Positions 33,159 to 43,500 of a stretch of DNA of 60,000 nt are shown here, one piece after another. Where the stretch lies: the NCBI RefSeq assembly GCF_026151205.1, contig NC_087079.1, positions 808,001-868,000 on the forward strand, in the 5' to 3' direction. The stretch comes from Bolinopsis microptera. Its lineage: Eukaryota; Ctenophora; Tentaculata; Lobata; Bolinopsidae. Within the stretch, counting starts at the first letter, position 1, and each line of letters starts with the position of its first letter. The position numbers and the translations under genes were made by a program. The notes beneath the pieces were generated by a model. The model worked only from the letters and a program-made list of their open reading frames with translations. It made no database searches and was not told the origin of the DNA.

Positions 33159-33420
33159 ATGGCTTGTAAATGTGGATGTGGATGTGTTTGTAAGGGCTGC
33201 GCTGGAACAGCTGCCTGCTGTGGTGAGTAAAGTAGTGTAGTTTGCTAACAGAGTAACTTTAGTAGCGTTAGATATAACTAATTTAGTTATTTAAATTTCA
33301 TGATAAATTTAATGAAAAAGGCTTATAATTAAGTTTACAGAAATGACTTTGTTTCTGTTTCACATATTGCTCAACTCTCATGCTTCAGGAAAGAAGTGTT
33401 GTGCCAAGTGTAAATGTTAG
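33159..33420 (+). CDS. Metallothionein-like protein, copy 2
   Basis: Exon 1 is 33159-33222 and exon 2 is 33389-33420. The product is 31 residues with the same 12 Cys as copy 1. It has Val10, Lys12, Gly13 and Ala27 (start MACKCGCGCVCKGCAGTAAC, end GKKCCAKCKC). The 166-bp intron is the shortest of the array and probably the ancestral form; its first 45 bases match copy 1. ATTAAA, about 50 nt past the stop (33471), is a likely polyadenylation signal shared with copies 3 and 4. Confidence 0.92.
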
Positions 33421-33776
33421 ACGATGAGGTTATTAAGGCTGATACTGACAGAAGATGGCCTGCATGGAGTATTAAACTAATGTTAAATTAAAAACTCTTA
33501 CTAATTTGATCTACTAAAATTATAATAAATGACGTAATTATCTAATGTAATATATAATTTCTAATGTAATATATAATATGATATAATGAACTGATTTTAG
33601 TTTATCTTAAATTTCAAACTGCGTATTCTTATTCTGTCGAGAAGTTAATTACAAAAGTTGTAAATACCTGAAATAATCAGACATAATGTGTTTTGTTTAT
33701 AGTATACAGACTGAGATTAATATATTATATTTTTACCTAACCTCCCCAATTTTCATTAGCGTTATACCTGAACAAA

Positions 33777-34653
33777 ATGGCTTGTAAATGTGGATGTGGA
33801 TGTGTTTGTAAGGGCTGCGCTGGAACAACTGCCTGCTGTGGTGAGTAACACTGTTAAACTGTTTTAATGTACCAATGGGGGGGGGGGGGGGGCACTTTCC
33901 TAATGGGGGAAGGGGGGGGGGGGGGGCACTTTCCTAATGGGGGGGGGGGGGGGGGGGTTGGTGCACTTTCCTTAAGGGAGGGGGCACTTTCCTAATGGGG
34001 GGGGGGGGGGGGGGGGGTTGGTGCACTTTCTTTATGGAGGGGGGCACTTTCCTAGTGGGGGGGGGTTGGTGTACTTTCCTTTAGGGGGGGGGGGGGGCAC
34101 TTTCCTAATGGGGGGGGGGGGGGGGCACTTTCCTAATGGGGGGGCACTTTCCTAATGGGGGGGGGGGGGGGTTGGTGCACTTTCTTTATGGAGGGGGGCA
34201 CTTTCCTAATGGGGGGGGGGGGCACTTTCTCAATGGGGGGGGGGGGGGGGGTTGGTGCACTTTCCTTATGGGGGGGGCACTTTCCTAATGGGGGGGGGGG
34301 CACTTTCCTAATGGGGGGGGGGGGGGCACTTTCATTATGGGGGGGGGGGGCACTTTCATTATGGGGGGGGGGGGCACTTTCCTAATGGGGGGGGGGGGGC
34401 ACTTTCCTAATGTTTTAAACTACAGACGTCAACTTTATTACTGATGCTGATTTAGTGAAAGATAGCAAGATCTCCTGTAATAAAGGTGCAGCATATAAAA
34501 GTAACCTGATTGATTGAGGAGCACTACCCGGAGGCACTACTTGGCACTAACCTTAATACGTCTCCAATAATGGGTGAATGTATAGATAGACTTCTCAAGC
34601 TCACTGTTCTATTATTTACAGGAAAGAAGTGTTGTGCTAAGTGCAAATGTTAG
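33777..34653 (+). CDS. Metallothionein-like protein, copy 3
   Basis: Exon 1 is 33777-33840 and exon 2 is 34622-34653. The product is identical to copy 2 except Thr18 for Ala18. Its intron carries a poly-G minisatellite (33880-34411) and then about 200 bp shared with copy 4. Flanks upstream and downstream are nearly identical to those of copies 4 and 5, so these genes arose by recent tandem duplication of a unit of about 1.25 kb. Confidence 0.92.
33880..34411 (+). repeat. Poly-G minisatellite in the intron of metallothionein copy 3
   Basis: Units are G tracts of about 7-24 bases joined by CACTTTCCTAATG or close variants. The G-rich strand is the coding strand. Exact tract lengths are likely unreliable in any assembly. 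Confidence 0.95.
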
Positions 34654-35015
34654 ACGATGAGGTTATTAAGGCTGATACTGACAGAAGATGGCCTGCATGG
34701 AGTATTAAACTAATGTTAAATTAAAAACTCTTACTAATCTTATCTTAATCTACTAAAATTATAATAAATGACGTAATTATCTAATGTAATATATAATTTC
34801 TTATGTAATATATAATATGATATAATGAACTGATTTAAGTTTATCTTAAATTTCAAACTGCGTATTCTTATTCTGTCGAGAAGTTAATTACAAAAGTTGT
34901 AAATACCTGAAATAATCAGACATAATGTGTTTTGTTTATAGTATACAGACTGAGATTAATATATTATATGTGTATCTAACTTCCCCAATTTTCATTAGCG
35001 TTATACCTGAACAAA

Positions 35016-35966
35016 ATGGCTTGTAAATGTGGATGTGGATGTGTTTGTAAGGGCTGCGCTGGAACAACTGCCTGCTGTGGTGAGTAACACCGTTAAACTA
35101 TTTTAATGTACTAATGGGGGGGGGGGGGGCACTTTCCTTAAGGGGGGGGGGGGGGGGGCACTTTCCTAATGGGGGGGGGGGGGGCACTTTCTTAATGGGG
35201 GGGGGGCACTTTCCTTATGGGGGGGGGGTAGTTTCCTTATGGGGGGGGGGGGGGGCAATTTCCTAATGGGGGGGGGGGGGGGGGGGGGGCACTTTCCTAA
35301 TGGGGGGGGGGGGGCACTTTCCTTAATGGGGGGGGGCACTTTCCTAATGGGGGGGGGGGCACTTTCCTAATGGGGGGAGGCACTTTCCTAATGGGGGGGC
35401 ACTTTCCTTATGGGGGGGGCCGGGGGGGGGGGCACTTTCCTAATGGGGGGGGGGCAGTTTCCTAATGGGGGGGGGGCACTTTCCTTATGGGGGGGGGGGC
35501 ACTTTCCTTATGGGGGGGCAGTTTCCTTATGGGGGGGGCACTTTCCTAATGGGGGGGGGGGGCACTTTCCTAATGGGGGGGGGGGGCACTTTCCTTAAGG
35601 GGGGGGGGGGGGCACTTTCCTTAAGGGGGGGGGGGGCACTTTCCTAATGGGGGGGGGGGCACTTTCCTAATGGGGGGGGGGGGGCACTTTCATTATTGGG
35701 GGGGGGGGGGGGCACTTTCCTAATGTTTTAAACTGCAGACGTCAACTTTATTACTGATGTTGATTTAGTGAAAGATAGCAAGATCTCCTGTAATAAAGGT
35801 GCAGCATATAAAAGTAACCTGATTGATTGAGGAGCACTACCCGGAGGCATTACTCCGCACTAACCTTAATACGTCTCCAATAATGGGTGAATGTATAGAT
35901 AGACTTCTCAAGCTCACTGTTCTATTATTTACAGGAAAGAAGTGTTGTGCTAAGTGCAAATGTTAG
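35016..35966 (+). CDS. Metallothionein-like protein, copy 4
   Basis: Exon 1 is 35016-35079 and exon 2 is 35935-35966. The predicted protein is identical to copy 3. The intron has a poly-G minisatellite (35115-35722) followed by the same 3' intron part as copy 3. Leader and upstream block are shared with copies 3 and 5. Confidence 0.92.
35115..35722 (+). repeat. Poly-G minisatellite in the intron of metallothionein copy 4
   Basis: Same theme as in copy 3: G tracts joined by CACTTTCC(T/TA)AATG or CACTTTCCTTATG, but with a different number and order of units. The array has therefore changed since the gene duplication. Confidence 0.95.
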
Positions 35967-36161
35967 ACGATGAGGTTATTAAGGCTGATACTGACAGAAG
36001 ATGGCCTGCATGGAGTATTAAACTAGTGTTAAATTAAAAACTCTTACTAATCTTATCTTAATCTACTAAAATTATAATAAATGACGTAATTATCTAATGT
36101 AATATATAATTTCTAATGTAATATATAATATGATATAATGAACTGATTTTAGTTTATCTTA

Positions 36162-36328
36162 AATTTCAAACTGCGTATTCTTATTCTGTCGAGAAGTTAA
36201 TTATAAAAGTTGTAAATACCTGAAATAATCAGACATAATGTGTTTTGTTTATAGTATACAGACTGAGATTAATATATTATATTTGTACCTAACCTCCCCA
36301 ATTTTCATTAGCGTTATACCTGAACAAA
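36162..36328 (+). promoter_or_regulatory. Conserved block upstream of metallothionein copies 3-5 with acceptor-like leader
   Basis: About 170 bp before the ATG of copy 5 is nearly identical to 33605-33776 and 34848-35015. It ends TTTTCATTAG|CGTTATACCT then GAACAAA and ATG. The TTTTCATTAG looks like a splice acceptor 17-18 nt before the start codon. Copies 1 and 2 have TCGTAG|CG and ATATAG|CG at the equivalent place. This suggests a 5' UTR intron or a trans-splice site; I see no upstream exon or TATA box. Confidence 0.4.
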
Positions 36329-37041
36329 ATGGCTTGTAAATGTGGATGTGGATGTGCTTGTAAGGGCTGCGCTGGAACGGCTGCCTGCTGTGGTGAGTAA
36401 CACTGTTAAACTATTTTAATGTACCAATGGGGGGGGGGGGGGTACTTTCCTTATGGGGGGGGGGGGGTACTTTCCTAATGGGGGGGGGGGGGGGGCACTT
36501 TCCTTATGGGGGGGGTACTTTCCTAATGGGGGGGATACTTTCCTTATGGGGGGGGCACTTTCCTAATGGGGGGGGGGGGGGGGTATTTTCGTTAAGGGGG
36601 GGGGGGGGGGGCACTTTCCTTATGGGGGGGGGGGGCACTTTCCTAATGGGGGGGGGGGATACTTTCCTTATGGGGGGGGGGGCACTTTCCTAATGGGGGG
36701 GAGGTACTTTCCTAATGGGGGGGGGGGGGCACTTTCCTTATGGGGGGGGGGGGGGATACTTTCTTTATGGGGGGGGGGGGCACTTTCCTAATGGGGGGGG
36801 TGCACTTTCTTAGTGGGGGGGGGGGCACTTTCCTTATGGGGGGGGGGGGGGGCACTTTCCTTATGGGGGGGGCACTTTCTTTATGGAGGGGGGGTGGGGG
36901 AGGGGCATCTTCCTAATGGGGGGGGGGGGGGGCACTAACCTTAATACGCCTCCAATGATGGGTGAATGTATAGATAGACTTCTCCAACTCACTGCTTTAT
37001 TATTTACAGGAAAGAAATGCTGTGATAAGTGCAAATGTTAG
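36329..37041 (+). CDS. Metallothionein-like protein, copy 5
   Basis: Exon 1 is 36329-36392 and exon 2 is 37010-37041. The product has 31 residues and 12 Cys, with Ala10, Lys12, Gly13, Ala18 and Asp27. It thus mixes features of copy 1 (Ala10, Asp27) with copies 2-4. Its intron holds a poly-G minisatellite, but the approximately 200-bp 3' intron part of copies 3 and 4 is mostly missing. The 3' UTR differs from copies 2-4, so copy 5 marks the right edge of the duplicated unit. Confidence 0.92.
36427..36934 (+). repeat. Poly-G minisatellite in the intron of metallothionein copy 5
   Basis: G tracts are joined by TACTTTCCTTATG or CACTTTCCTAATG; the TACTTTCC variant is enriched here compared with copies 3 and 4. 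The G-rich strand is again the sense strand. Confidence 0.95.
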
Positions 37042-38530
37042 AAGACGATTATTATATTGATGGAGAGTCATACTGCTACTGAATGAAAGTGGCCTCCATG
37101 GAATTTTAAGAATGCAGTTCAATTAGATAATTCTGACAAACTGAAACTTATGATTTTATTATCTGATGTAGCCGATTTATTTTCTGAAAATATTACTATT
37201 ATGTTATAAAAATATAACTGTTATTATGTTGACAATTTAAAATGTTAAACTGTGTATTTTATTCTTTGTTTGTCAAAAATGTAAGTTCAAAAATTCCAAA
37301 AATTTTGAACTCTTGTCACCATTAGAGACGAAAATACGTCTCTGTAACGAATCAAATAGATTACTGTCACATTCCAAAACAATGCATTCAATCAATTATT
37401 AAAGGTACAACAATTGCACAAATCAGTTTGCCGTCTCGGTGTAACAATTACATAAATAATCAAATAATAGTTAATACGATACACTTAATTGATACAATAA
37501 TTGAAATGAATTCTAACGTCACATAGACTTATAGGGATGGAGACTGATCATGACAAAAGGTTCTGAAAATGAGTAGTGTGTAGAACAATGTCTGAAGAGG
37601 ATGTTCAGGTATTTTTAACTTGAATCATTTAATTATTTGTTTCAATTTTTCTGATTTCTCTTTGTTCAGATCGAGAATTTTTAATATTCAACATTCTCAG
37701 ACTTCAATCGTATAACATCGCTTCTTGAAAACATTTCATATAATGTTCCAAAACCCATCTATAATCTATATTCTATGACTATAACTAACTTAGCCTCCAG
37801 GTAAAATAAAAGAGTTCAACTAATTACTCCAATATTCTAGTTACGGAGCAGCGGCTTTCACTCTAGGCGAATCTGTTCTTGAGACTGAGATTTTATCGTA
37901 TTACATAGCACTCGAGGATCAGCAACATTATCCAGTCTGAGATTAAATGGTCTCGTATTAAATTGTCCGGATCTAACTCTAGTTATCGTTTCACTTTATC
38001 TGAAAAGTAAACTGTCTGAGTGAGATGTGTAAAGCTTGATTCTCCGTACGGCTCTGATTCTACTTTACAAGAGACCGTCTGGTTTCACGTCTGCCTGGCC
38101 CGGAATATAAAGACGAATCTCGCCGGTGTTGGGGATGCATGTGTCCTTCAACCATGTGTTTAGGTATTTCCTGTCTTTTGAGTTTACGAAGTGCTCCTAG
38201 TAGGTACACTAGCTGAAGTGGTCGCTTCATGGTCGGCCCTGTTAATTCTTTTATCCCATGCTCCTCGACGTTTTGGATCTTTTGGGAAAACCATAAAGCT
38301 CTCTGATAGTGACAAGGAAACGTTTAACTAATTTACTTAGTAATTTCATAATTGCAAAGCTCCTACAGTGGGTGCCATATCTTTTCGTCAGAGCCTGCAA
38401 AGTATTCTGATTATGACAATACAAACAGTGTTAAACCGACAATTTTCATTGAACCATATCTCCACTTCCGGACCACCGATTTACAAAATTCAAAAATGGG
38501 TGTTTAGACTTTTCTCGGACGTTAGAAATT
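37042..38530. other. No clear gene; possible 21-nt first exon at 37588-37608
   Basis: The 3' UTR of metallothionein copy 5 is followed by non-coding DNA. At 37588, ATGTCTGAAGAGGATGTTCA plus G is followed by GTATTT, which reads as MSEEDVQ and a donor in phase 0. That is compatible with the phase of the first firm WD-gene exon at 40525, but the link is speculative. Confidence 0.3.
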
Positions 38531-39189
38531 ATGGTCATTCGTGCTTCAGAAGAGACTGGCAGGCCTATAAATAAGGGGTTTGATCGCGATAATGATAATA
38601 TTTATGAAGGAGCACAAGTTTTAATAGCAAGTGACGAATTTCTCTCTACATTGACATTACCATGGAGGTTAAAAAGGAATATCTTTATACTGCATTGTTC
38701 GATTTTGATGAAATTTACATTCCGACGGCTGTATCCTGGAGCTGGAGTCCGGAAATGACTTGAGAAAGTTCGTTAAAGCTGCTTTGAATTGCATAGTAGT
38801 ATAATTATTACTAACCCCACTAGTGAAGCAAGTGTATCGTACTCTAGTACACAGCAGTGTACTGCTGCAATTACTCTAGCCTCTAAAGTAACTGTAATAA
38901 CGACGGAGCAGCAGGCTTATCTCAACAACCAAGATCTCTTTAATCAGCACAATTTTGTAATTTTAGCCTGTGAAGTTATTATAACCTGCAAACAGCAAAG
39001 TCACTGCAGCGTACTGTTCAGCTAATAGCTTTATGTCACAAATCCAGTGTAGAGCTTATAGCAAGCAGTGTGTATTCAGTACCTCGAGACAGTGAATGGT
39101 ATGTGTGTCAAGAGAACAAGCTGCACATGCTCCGGTTAATTAATCTCTCGCTCCTGGGTCCTGCACGCTATTGTTTTTCTGGGAATTAA
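38531..39189 (+). pseudogene. Frameshifted coding remnant of unknown family
   Basis: Several adjoining frames read like one protein broken by frameshifts: EETGRPINKGFDRDNDNIYE, then EVKKEYLYTALFDFDEIYIP, then LELESGNDLRKFVKAALNC, then SSTQQCTAAITLASKVTVIT, then SLQRTVQLIALCHKSSVELI and RDSEWYVCQENKLHMLRLI. The composition looks coding and helical, but I do not recognise the family. It could be a decayed retrocopy or a spurious impression. Confidence 0.35.
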
Positions 39190-39699
39190 GCTGTTTTGTC
39201 GGTAAACAAGGTGAAATAGTGACGGGATAAGCAATAGTGGTTCCTGAAACCTAAATTGTTCTTAATGGTATAGAACCTGTGTTCTATAAATTTGCCATTT
39301 TGAAAGAATGTAACCCCAGGGGATTAAATAGGGAGGAATTTAGGTATATTGAGAAGTATAGAACTAATTGCTTGGGTTTAAATAGATGCAAAGTTGAAAG
39401 ATAAGGTTCTTAGTTTTTAATTCTTCTTTTTTGAAGCTTCATTTTTGAAGCTATATTTTTGTGTAGTTCATCTCCATTTACCTTGTGTATTTTATTTAGG
39501 TTATTTGATTCTCGATTGTTTGAGGCATTTTAGATCTTCGTATATATAGTACTAATAAAACTAACCAACTTAATTCCTTTGTAGATAATGATGTAATTTA
39601 ACGAAGTATACACTACATTTGCGTGTTTCACTGTCTAGCCCACCAACCATAAGATTAGAACCTGTGTTGCTTCATTTGATTGAAGTGGTCCGCTCGAGG
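39190..39699. other. No gene seen; AT-rich
   Basis: Non-coding by eye. It is presumably upstream of the WD-repeat gene or part of its first intron. Confidence 0.35.
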
Positions 39700-39707
39700 C
39701 ATGAGTC

Positions 39708-39969
39708 CAGTGGCGTAACGTTGCCTGTTGGCGCCCCCCGCCGAAAAAGCGCCCCTGTTGGCGCCCCTTCCCCTTTTTGTGCCCCTCCCTAAAATTGAAC
39801 AAATTAGGTGATTTTAGAGGATACGCTGGTAAAATCTCTAAAAAAGTGTGTATCGCGCAGTTTTGCTAGTACTTTAGTTAAGTTTTAGAAATTGTCCCAC
39901 ATTCAAACAACGATTTGGCGCCCCCCCCCCCACAAAGCGGGGCAAGCGGGGCCCTTCGTTACGCCACTG
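39708..39969. mobile_element. hAT-type MITE, 262 bp, with 8-bp target-site duplication
   Basis: CAGTGGCGTAACG at the left end is inverted at the right (CGTTACGCCACTG). The 8-bp CATGAGTC flanks both sides (39700-39707 and 39970-39977). An 8-bp duplication and CAG..CTG ends fit the hAT superfamily. The interior is rich in GGCGCCCC and has no transposase. Confidence 0.85.
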
Positions 39970-40076
39970 CATGAGTCTCGTACGAACTAGAGTTAGTAAA
40001 CTGGGTGAGTGGGTGTTTACTGGGTGTTTATTAGGAACAAGCTCTAAAGTGCGGGAGATATTAATCACTAGGACCT

Positions 40077-40524
40077 TCTCAGGTGTAGTAACCATAGTAC
40101 CTACTCAGGTGTAGTAACCATAGTAACTACTCAGGTGTAGTAACCATAGTACCTACTCAGGTGTAGTAACCATAGTACCTACTCAGGTGTGGTAACCATA
40201 GTAACTACTCAGGTGTAGTAACCATAGTAACTACTCAGGTGTAGTAACCATAGTACCTACTCAGGTGTAGTAACCATAGTAACTACTCAGGTGTACTAAC
40301 CATAGTACCTACTCAGGTGTAGTAACCATAGTACCTACTCAGGTGTGGTAACCATAGTAACTACTCAGGTGTAGTAACCATAGTACCTACTCAGGTGTAG
40401 TAACCATAGTACCTACTCAGGTGTAGTAACCATAGTAACTACTCAGGTGTACTAACCATAGTACCTACTCAGGTGTAGTAACCATAGTACCTACTCAGGT
40501 GTGGTAACCATAGTAACTACTCAG
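40077..40524. repeat. 26-bp minisatellite, about 17 copies
   Basis: The unit is CTCAGGTGTAGTAACCATAG plus TA(A/C)CTA. It runs directly into the splice acceptor of the first recognised WD-gene exon: the final ACTACTCAG|GTGTAC is itself the last repeat unit. Confidence 0.95.
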
Positions 40525-43500
40525 GTGTACCAGTACGGGTTCCAGCAACGAGCCTCGTACCACCAAAGCGTTAAGAGCTCAGATGTCATCAGCATAGCTT
40601 ACAGTCCTTTTTCTGGGGACTTCGCTCTACTGGATGGTGCAGGAATAACACATTGGAATAAAGACACCCAAATAGGTATGAGGGGCATTACATCATTCAA
40701 AATCAACCACAATATTTCCTATTCTCTGAGATTTAACTTTAAGTATTTAGTATTTACAATTATGTCAGATCGTTTCATCGAACTGTCTATTTTAGGAGGT
40801 CTACATTATCGAACTTCAGGAACGCGCGATTGTAAAATTTGTTAATAAGATGCGCATCAGTGGCGCGCATTTGCGCGCGCCACGCGGTTTGCATGTCGAT
40901 TCACATGCATAACATGCTTCAGGTGCTTCTCCAACGGGGTGTTTGTTATTACTTGACGTGCTATCCACTGTTTTATAAATAGTAAAATAAATGCTACGTA
41001 GCAGGCACGTCCACGATGCTATAGTTCTGCCGTCATTCGACATGTATCAGAAAACTCATTTTACCGTTCGAATCACGTGCTGCACCACGCTGATTTGTGC
41101 ATGTCGAAGGATGTTAGGCATAGTTTGTGGATAGCCGTTGAGGCAACAGGTCATAAATTCGGCCTCATTCTGCGTCAGTACGATACATCATACATGCCGC
41201 TGCAAGTATTACAAAATGACATGATTGCAAACAAACGTAACAGATCAACCATGTGGACCCCTATATTTAAATATACAAAAGCGCACACTCATTATGATTT
41301 GCTCCTTTATAAACAAGAATTGCGCCCGTTGTTTCGTTTTGGCGGACGCTAGATTTCCATTTCACAATAACTATTAATATATGCTCTAATCAGCTCACCT
41401 TATAATAATAATATTGAAACATCAGTAGACTACGCGTGCCACATTCAAGTTGGGCTTATTACAAAATACTATACATTACTAGTATTATATACATTAAAAT
41501 ACGCTCGTGCCGCGCATTCATTGACCACAGACTAGCTATACACCACATCTCCGCAAGCAATCCCCGTGCGCGTGCGCGCGGCAAGTTGACATGGTAACGA
41601 ACGGAAGCAAGCAAGTAAGGAACACGACATATATTTGACCCACCTACCGCTATCTCCAAAATCCACGTTTTTCTGCAAAAACGTCCATTCGTAACCTTTC
41701 ACTATTGCCTTTTTTCAAAAGGGTGAAAGGAAAAAATTGTATTGTTTTTTAAAATCAGGACATTATTTTTGAAACACCCTGTATCTTCTTACAGATAAAC
41801 GGCTGCTAACCTACCCATCGAACAAGAAGCAGTTGTTGAAACAGATTATTTTCATACCAAAGTATGGTATTTACTTTGCTCTTGCGAAGGATAATACACT
41901 ACAGGTAAAAACTTAAAATATAGATCAGAAGATTACAAATGAATCATTGGGGATGCAGTTATACATAAAAGCAATTCACATTTCATAATCATCCGCAATT
42001 TAACATTATATTATATATTTCCCCTCAGCTGCTGAATTCAATGCTGCAATGCAGTTTTGTGTTTGACGCGGACAATGGAACAATTCTCTGCATGCTTTAT
42101 GATATGAGAAGAGATATCATAATCACAGCTGGAGTCGGAGGAGTCAAGGTGACTTTATCGTTTATCATTAATTTTCATCATTATTACCTGATATTAATTG
42201 AAAGTCCAGACAAACATAATATCTAAATTGTTATGTATTTTCGAACCCTCCCACATTTCTTCTAATATTTGTCCGTTACTGCGGACATAGTTCACTATGT
42301 GTTTACCGTGTTTGGGTGCCCATCATATTTTACAGATGGGGGCGATATTTTGAACGATTCTATTTTATATTCATCTATTGCTGTACTCTGTAAAATTTGA
42401 AAAGTATTTAATAAAAAATTTTAAAAAAACCTCACTGTTAAACTCTAATAGCTAGTATTGAGCGCGTTTAAAAAGCTTTATTTGTGCAGATGTGGAGGTA
42501 TTTGCACCACAAGTGCGACAGAGACAGTGCGGGAACAGAACAGTTTTTTATCCAGTATAAACGCTACACAGTCACACCCTCTCAGTGGATCACAAGAGTT
42601 CAGCTGGACGATACTAACGACAGGTACTACAAATAGCTGATTAGTTATGGGTAATAAATATTGTACATTGGAGAAATTAACTTGAAGCGTCTGAAGGTGA
42701 GTAAAAAGAAAATTAAACGTTGCGGGGGGGGGGGGGGGGGGGGCGTTGCGGGCATTTAGTTGTAAGTTATAACATACCAAATCGTTCGTGATAAGTCAGC
42801 TTCAGGCTGGTAAATAGTTTCATGAAAGACAGATTTAGTCTTTCAAATAGCCCTTCTATTAGTATAATAATACATTAATACATTAATAAATAGCCTTATT
42901 GTCTCGACAGGCTACTGTGTGTGGCACAGAAGGAGATAATAATCCTAACATCAGACTGTGACTACCTGTTATATGTTACCATGGCATGGTTACTAGTTAT
43001 GTGTTACCATGGTTACTAGTTATTGTTACAGGCTACTGTGTGTGGCACAAAAGGAGATAATAATCCTAACATCAGACTGTGACTACCTGTTATATGTTAC
43101 CATGGTTACTAGTTATTGTTACAGGCTACTGTGTGTGGCACAAAAGGAGATAATAATCCTAACATCAGACTGTGACTACCTGTTCACAATCTCCACCTCC
43201 CCCTGTCTCCCCCTCACAGACTGCTGTTACTGCGCTAAGTTCAAATACTACATCACTGCCAGGTGGGCTATTTATAGAACACTTTTAACATTTTTAGAGT
43301 GATTTCAAACAGTGCGTGACATGTGCAGAAAGCTTTTATTTCATTCATAAGATTACAAAAGAAACTGCAATACTTGTTAAAATTGTATAAAATACTTAAC
43401 AAGTCTGATTTAACAGTATTGACACGGCTCTAAAAGTTTGGTCAGAGCAGGGGACAATGTTACATACCTTCACCTCTCACAGCAAGGTAATATATTGGTA

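Noticed and set aside
34155-36693. Gly-rich open frames in the poly-G tracts
   Set aside because: Artefacts of G runs inside metallothionein introns.
41077-41352. A 91-residue gene ending KQELRPLFRFGGR
   Set aside because: It lies in a WD-gene intron and shares a 28-bp piece with another intron, so it is more likely repeat-derived. No domain is recognised.
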